This document shows positions 41,823-45,360 of a DNA stretch of 45,360 nt, piece after piece (the stretch's first letter is position 1; every line of letters starts with the position of its first letter). The notes beneath the pieces were generated by a model. That model was not told the origin of the DNA. It was given only the letters and a program-made list of their open reading frames with translations, and did no database searches. Position numbers and translations under genes: made by a program. The DNA lies in the NCBI GenBank assembly GCA_013290125.1, contig JABCYQ010000002.1:192909-238268 (forward strand), written 5' to 3'. The stretch comes from Vulcanimicrobiota bacterium (GTDB lineage Bacteria > Vulcanimicrobiota > Vulcanimicrobiia > Eremiobacterales > Eremiobacteraceae).

Positions 41823-43090
41823 ACAAAGGATTGGAAGTCGGCCGCGGCAAGACCAAGGTTCTCTTCGAGCATCCCGAGCGCACAGACGCGCTCGTGATCG
41901 TCCAACAGGATCAGATCTCGGCCGGCGACGGCGCCAAGCGGCACGTCATCCCGGGCAAGGGCCGCCTAGCTGCTCTCACCACGGCGCGCATCTACCGGCT
42001 GCTCAACGCCTGCGGCATTCCCACGCACTTCCTGAGCGGCGGGGAAGACGAAGACGGCAATGAGATGCTCGTCCGCCGCTGCACCATGATCCCGATCGAA
42101 GTGGTGGTGCGCGGCGTCGCGGCGGGGTCGTACCTCAAACGCAACCCCGGCGTGAAAGCTGGCACCGTGCTCGCGCCGAGACTCGTCGAATACTTCTTCA
42201 AAGACGATGCGAATCACGATCCGCAGTACACGGCCGAACGGATCGTCGACGAAGGCCTAGCCACCACGGCGGAATTGGCGCAGATGACCGACGTCGCCCG
42301 GCTCGTGTTCGACGTCCTCGCCCACGCGTGGCGCCGCTCAGACGTGCTGCTCGTGGATCTCAAAGTCGAGTTCGGACGCGCGACAGACGCGGACGGAAAT
42401 TCGGAGATCATCCTCGCGGACGTCATCGACAACGATTCGTGGCGGATCTGGCCCGGCGGCGATCAAGCGCTCATGCTCGACAAACAGATCTACCGGAACA
42501 TGGCCGCGCCCACGACGGACGATCTTGGCGCAGTCAAGTCGAAGTATGAAGAAGTCGCCGAACTCGTCGGCAAGTTCCAGAAGAGCACCGGCGGATTCGT
42601 GGGCATCATCATGGGCTCGGCCGCCGACGCGCCGCACGCAGACCGCGTGGCAAAAGCGCTCGGTCAGCTGGGCGTCCCTTCCCGCAAACATGTGGCGTCT
42701 GCACATAAGACGCCGAACTATGCGCTGCAGCGCGTGCAGCAATTGGACAACATGCTCGGCCGCGTGGTGTATGTCACCATCGCGGGCCGCTCGAACGCGC
42801 TCTCCGCGTTCGTGGATGCTGCGACTGCGAACCCAGTCATCGCGTGCCCGCCGATCGGCTCGTCGTTCGGAGGGATGGACATCCTCTCCAGCTTGCACAT
42901 GCCATCGGGCATCGGCAGCGCGGTCGTGCTGGAGCCGGAAAACGCAGCGCTAGCGGCGGCGAAAATATTGGCGGTGGACGACACGGTGCTTTACGGCCGA
43001 GTGCTCGTCACTCAGTGGCGCAATCGCGTGCAAGTGATGGAAGGCGATTCGCGCGTGAACGCGCCTTCTGGGTCGAACGGCAAGGCGTAA
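41819..43090 (+). CDS. PurC-PurE fusion (SAICAR synthetase + class II AIR carboxylase), animal PAICS type
   Basis: A 423-residue two-domain enzyme. Residues 1-250 are SAICAR synthetase: GRGKTKVLFE, MIPIEVVVRGVAAGSYLKR, YFFKDDANHDPQ and LADVIDNDSWRIWPGGDQ. Residues 258-410 are PurE: GIIMGSAADAPHADRV, ASAHKTPNYALQRV, VTIAGRSNALSAFVDAATA and SSLHMPSGIGSAVVL. The PurE part lacks class I features and follows the class II pattern, which carboxylates AIR directly with CO2. The domain order and the blocks KRNPGVKAG and FFKDDAN closely match animal PAICS. ATG 41819 overlaps purB and purL follows, so the operon holds successive purine steps. Confidence 0.93.
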   Translation: MNKGLEVGRGKTKVLFEHPERTDALVIVQQDQISAGDGAKRHVIPGKGRLAALTTARIYRLLNACGIPTHFLSGGEDEDGNEMLVRRCTMIPIEVVVRGVAAGSYLKRNPGVKAGTVLAPRLVEYFFKDDANHDPQYTAERIVDEGLATTAELAQMTDVARLVFDVLAHAWRRSDVLLVDLKVEFGRATDADGNSEIILADVIDNDSWRIWPGGDQALMLDKQIYRNMAAPTTDDLGAVKSKYEEVAELVGKFQKSTGGFVGIIMGSAADAPHADRVAKALGQLGVPSRKHVASAHKTPNYALQRVQQLDNMLGRVVYVTIAGRSNALSAFVDAATANPVIACPPIGSSFGGMDILSSLHMPSGIGSAVVLEPENAALAAAKILAVDDTVLYGRVLVTQWRNRVQVMEGDSRVNAPSGSNGKA

Positions 43091-43093
43091 GCG

Positions 43094-45360
43094 GTGGCCG
43101 CGCAAGCGCCGGCTTCTGCGGCGGAACCCCTACGGTGCTCGGGGAGCGACGAAGAACTGCGCCGCGAGGCGCGACGCGAACGGCTCGCCCTAACCCCTGA
43201 CGAACTGCGCCAAATCGCGCGGCGCATCGGTCGCGATCCGACTCGCGCTGAAGCTCACGCGTTTGCGATTCAATGGAGCGAACACTGCTCGTATAAGAGC
43301 AGCCGCGCCCTGCTGAAGAAGCTCCCCACACGGAGCAGCGATGTCCTCGTTCCGGTCGGCGAAGACGCCGGAATCTTGCGTGCGGGATTTGTGGACGGCG
43401 TCGAATACGGCGTCGTCGTCGCACACGAGAGCCACAATCATCCATCCCAAGTCGTGCCGTTCGAAGGCGCCGCCACCGGAGTGGGTGGGATTTTGCGCGA
43501 CGTCTTGTGCATGGGCGCCGAAGTCGTCGCAAGCGCCGATCCGTTGCGGTTCGGGAAGCCGGTTCCCGGATCGCACGCGGCGTACGTCGCCGCCGGCGCA
43601 GTGGACGGCATTGCGGCGTACGGCAACGCGGTCGGCGTGCCGAACATCGCCGGCGACATCTACTTCCACGAATCATACATGGAAAATTGTCTCGTGAATG
43701 TGGTCGCGCTCGGTCTCGTGCGCGCCGACCGCATCATCCATAGCCGCGTTCCGCCCGGCGGCGCCGGCTACGACCTCGTGCTGGTCGGGAAGGCGACGGA
43801 CGGTTCCGGATTCGGCGGCGCCGCGTTCGCTTCGCTGATTCTGGATGCGAGCCAATCGCAGGCGAACAAGAGCGCGGTCCAAGTGCCGGATCCGTTCCTC
43901 AAGAACGTGATCATGCGCGCTACCTACGCTGTTTGCGAAGAGGTCTTCAAAAGCGGCATCGCTGTGGGTTTCAAAGACCTCGGCGCCGGCGGCATCATGG
44001 GAAGCAGCAGCGAGCTGTGCAGCGCCGGCGGATTCGGCGCGTTGATCGAGATCGAATCTGTGCCGCAGGCCCTCGCGGGCCTGCCGCCGTTCGTCATCGC
44101 ATGCGCGGAGACGCAGGAGCGCATGCTCTGGGCAGTTCCGCCGTCGTTCACACCGACGTTGCTCTCGATCTACAACGAGCGCTTCACATTGCCCGAGGTG
44201 GCCGCGGGAGCAAGAGCGGCGGTCATAGGCAGGGTGACAGAAGAGAAACGCTATGTGGTGCTCGCGGGAGGCAGCGCCGTGATTGATCTTCCGATCGACG
44301 TCTTGACGGGCTCGATCGCCCGGGATGGGCCGACTAGCGTCGGCCCCTTCAAGGAAACCGTAGACGCCGACCTGACTGAAGGGGCCGACGCTAGTCGGCC
44401 CACATTCGACGACCTCGAAGAAATGACGCTCGCCGTCCTGGCTCATCGCGACGTGTGCAGCCGCCGCCCGTTGATCGAACACTACGATACGGTCGTCCGC
44501 GGCGCAACCGTGATACCGTCCGGCTACGCCGACGCCGGTGTCATCATCATCCGGCGCGGCGGACTTGCGGGCATCGCACTCTCGGTCGACGGCAATCCGC
44601 GCTACGGCGCGATCGACCCTCGGCTTGCCGCAGCGCATGCAGTTGTCGAGTCGGCGCGCAACGTCGCGGCGGTCGGCGCACAACCGATCGGCCTCACGGA
44701 TTGCCTGAACTACGGCAGTCCCGAGGACCCAACGGCCTACGCGCAGCTCGCAGCCGGAATCGACGGCCTTGCGGAAGCCGCCAACGCATTGCACCTCGGC
44801 ATTCCCAGTGAACCGCTGCCGTTCGTCAGCGGCAATGTCTCGCTGTACAACGAGTCGAGCTCCGGGCGGGCGATCGTGCCGTCGGCGATCGTCGCGTGCG
44901 TGGGCCGCGTCGACGACGTCGGGCGCACGGTGACCATGCAGTTCACTGGCGCGGAAAATCGCTTGTTCTTGTTGGGCGAGCGCACGAACCATCTGGGCGG
45001 CTCCGTGGCGGCGAACATCGCCGGCGCGATCGGCGGCGCATTGCCGCCGATCGACTACGAAGAGGCCAACGCATCGATCAAGACAGTCTTCGAAGCGGTT
45101 CGCAGCTCCGCGGTAACCGCTGCGCACGACATCTCCGACGGCGGCTTGATCGCGTGCGTCGCTGAGATGTGTCTCGGCGGTGATGCGGCCGGAACCGTCG
45201 GGGCCCGTCTAGACTCGCCTGCTCGCTGGGCGCCGGACGCAAAGCCCGAGCCGGCGCTCTTCGGCGAGGCGGGCGGCTTCGTCGTGGAAGTTCCGCCGAC
45301 TCGCGTGGGCGCTTTTGAAGCGGTCTGCACCGCGATGGGCGCGCGGCCGGTGGCGATCGG
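43094..45360 (+). CDS. purL: Phosphoribosylformylglycinamidine synthase, small PurL (3' end beyond window)
   Basis: ATP-dependent amidation of FGAR, in the PurLQS complex form. From GTG 43094 the frame stays open for more than 750 codons to the window edge. Motifs are QWSEHCSYKSSRALL (catalytic His), VAHESHNHPSQVVPFEGAAT, GVGGILRDVLCMGAE, FKDLGAGGIMGSSSEL, LTDCLNYGSPEDP, LLGERTNHLGGS and AHDISDGGLIACVAEM. Two successive PurM-like halves are visible. Residues about 411-437, between the halves, are encoded by an inverted pair of the dispersed palindromic repeat, read in frame as GPTSVGPFKETVDADLTEGA and a few more residues. Neither purQ nor purS is in the window. Confidence 0.95.
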   Translation, partial: MAAQAPASAAEPLRCSGSDEELRREARRERLALTPDELRQIARRIGRDPTRAEAHAFAIQWSEHCSYKSSRALLKKLPTRSSDVLVPVGEDAGILRAGFVDGVEYGVVVAHESHNHPSQVVPFEGAATGVGGILRDVLCMGAEVVASADPLRFGKPVPGSHAAYVAAGAVDGIAAYGNAVGVPNIAGDIYFHESYMENCLVNVVALGLVRADRIIHSRVPPGGAGYDLVLVGKATDGSGFGGAAFASLILDASQSQANKSAVQVPDPFLKNVIMRATYAVCEEVFKSGIAVGFKDLGAGGIMGSSSELCSAGGFGALIEIESVPQALAGLPPFVIACAETQERMLWAVPPSFTPTLLSIYNERFTLPEVAAGARAAVIGRVTEEKRYVVLAGGSAVIDLPIDVLTGSIARDGPTSVGPFKETVDADLTEGADASRPTFDDLEEMTLAVLAHRDVCSRRPLIEHYDTVVRGATVIPSGYADAGVIIIRRGGLAGIALSVDGNPRYGAIDPRLAAAHAVVESARNVAAVGAQPIGLTDCLNYGSPEDPTAYAQLAAGIDGLAEAANALHLGIPSEPLPFVSGNVSLYNESSSGRAIVPSAIVACVGRVDDVGRTVTMQFTGAENRLFLLGERTNHLGGSVAANIAGAIGGALPPIDYEEANASIKTVFEAVRSSAVTAAHDISDGGLIACVAEMCLGGDAAGTVGARLDSPARWAPDAKPEPALFGEAGGFVVEVPPTRVGAFEAVCTAMGARPVAI
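44325..44403 (+). repeat. Palindromic repeat copy D (inward-tailed inverted pair) inside purL
   Basis: The left unit (44325-44351) is the inverted form ATGGGCCGAC, loop TAGC, GTCGGCCCCTTCA. After 25 bases the right unit (44377-44403) is TGAAGGGGCCGAC, loop GCTA, GTCGGCCCAC. The two are exact inverted copies except for the last base. Unlike copies B and C, the TGAAGG ends face each other. The pair is translated in frame as part of the PurL interdomain linker; the TGA is split across codons (ACT GAA). Confidence 0.93.

Noticed and set aside
44325-44403. Intein or frameshift in purL
   Set aside because: The insert is far too short for an intein, has no splicing residues, and keeps the frame. 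It is explained by the palindromic repeat pair.
43673-45127. 484-codon minus-strand frame opposite purL
   Set aside because: It is antisense to clear PurL motifs, with an Arg/Asp-rich composition and no domain.

Overview
The window is 45.4 kb of gene-dense, GC-rich bacterial chromosome. Genes are packed tightly and many share 4-base start/stop overlaps (GTGA or ATGA). A secretin and a lipoprotein imply an outer membrane. An FHA protein, a PP2C phosphatase and a SEDS protein sit together in an order that recalls actinobacterial division clusters. This mixture, with an animal-type PurC-PurE fusion, would suit an uncultured soil phylum such as Eremiobacterota. That placement is only an impression; no rRNA or other phylogenetic marker was analysed.

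Layout. (1) 1-9.4 kb, plus strand: the end of hslU, then def, fmt, rsmB, FHA, PP2C, SEDS, a PilQ-like secretin, a lipoprotein and a YibQ-like deacetylase. This block covers protein quality control, translation start, cell-wall synthesis and envelope export. (2) 9.4-19 kb: an accessory region of small genes. It holds a zinc metalloprotease and a truncated second copy of its tail on either side of two DUF4386 genes, small secreted proteins, and a minus-strand dapD-dapC-VKOR cluster. It also holds tRNA-Gln and tRNA-Glu, a 1.3-kb segment ending in a broken copy of the tRNA-Glu 3' half, two cupins, a DUF1905 protein and a DoxX-like protein. (3) 19-28 kb, plus strand: a sugar nucleotidyltransferase, a PcrA/UvrD helicase, the lysine/diaminopimelate run dapB-asd-lysC-dapA, a TagA/WecG-type glycosyltransferase and a second nucleotidyltransferase. 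(4) 28-34.3 kb: comF, then ribD-ribE-ribBA-ribH with a serine hydrolase and a DUF4760-like gene inserted. (5) 34.4-38.2 kb: a DUF5069 protein, a membrane protein, a minus-strand MFS transporter and an M48-like/RDD membrane protein. (6) 38.2 kb to the end: mtnA, holA, purB, the purC-purE fusion and purL, which runs off the window.

Pathways. LysC, Asd, DapA, DapB, DapD and the DapC-like aminotransferase together cover the succinylase route from aspartate to N-succinyl-diaminopimelate, split over two loci. RibD, RibE, RibBA and RibH make a full riboflavin set. PurB, PurC/E and PurL cover the middle of purine synthesis.

The most notable structure is a family of short palindromic repeats (TGAAGGGGCCGAC, a short loop, GTCGGCCCAC) at four sites: alone after the YibQ gene, as inverted pairs before comF and after ribH, and as an inverted pair inside purL. 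The purL pair is read through in frame and adds about 27 residues to an interdomain linker. The ribH copy supplies that gene's stop codon. No CRISPR array, integrase, transposase or riboswitch was recognised.
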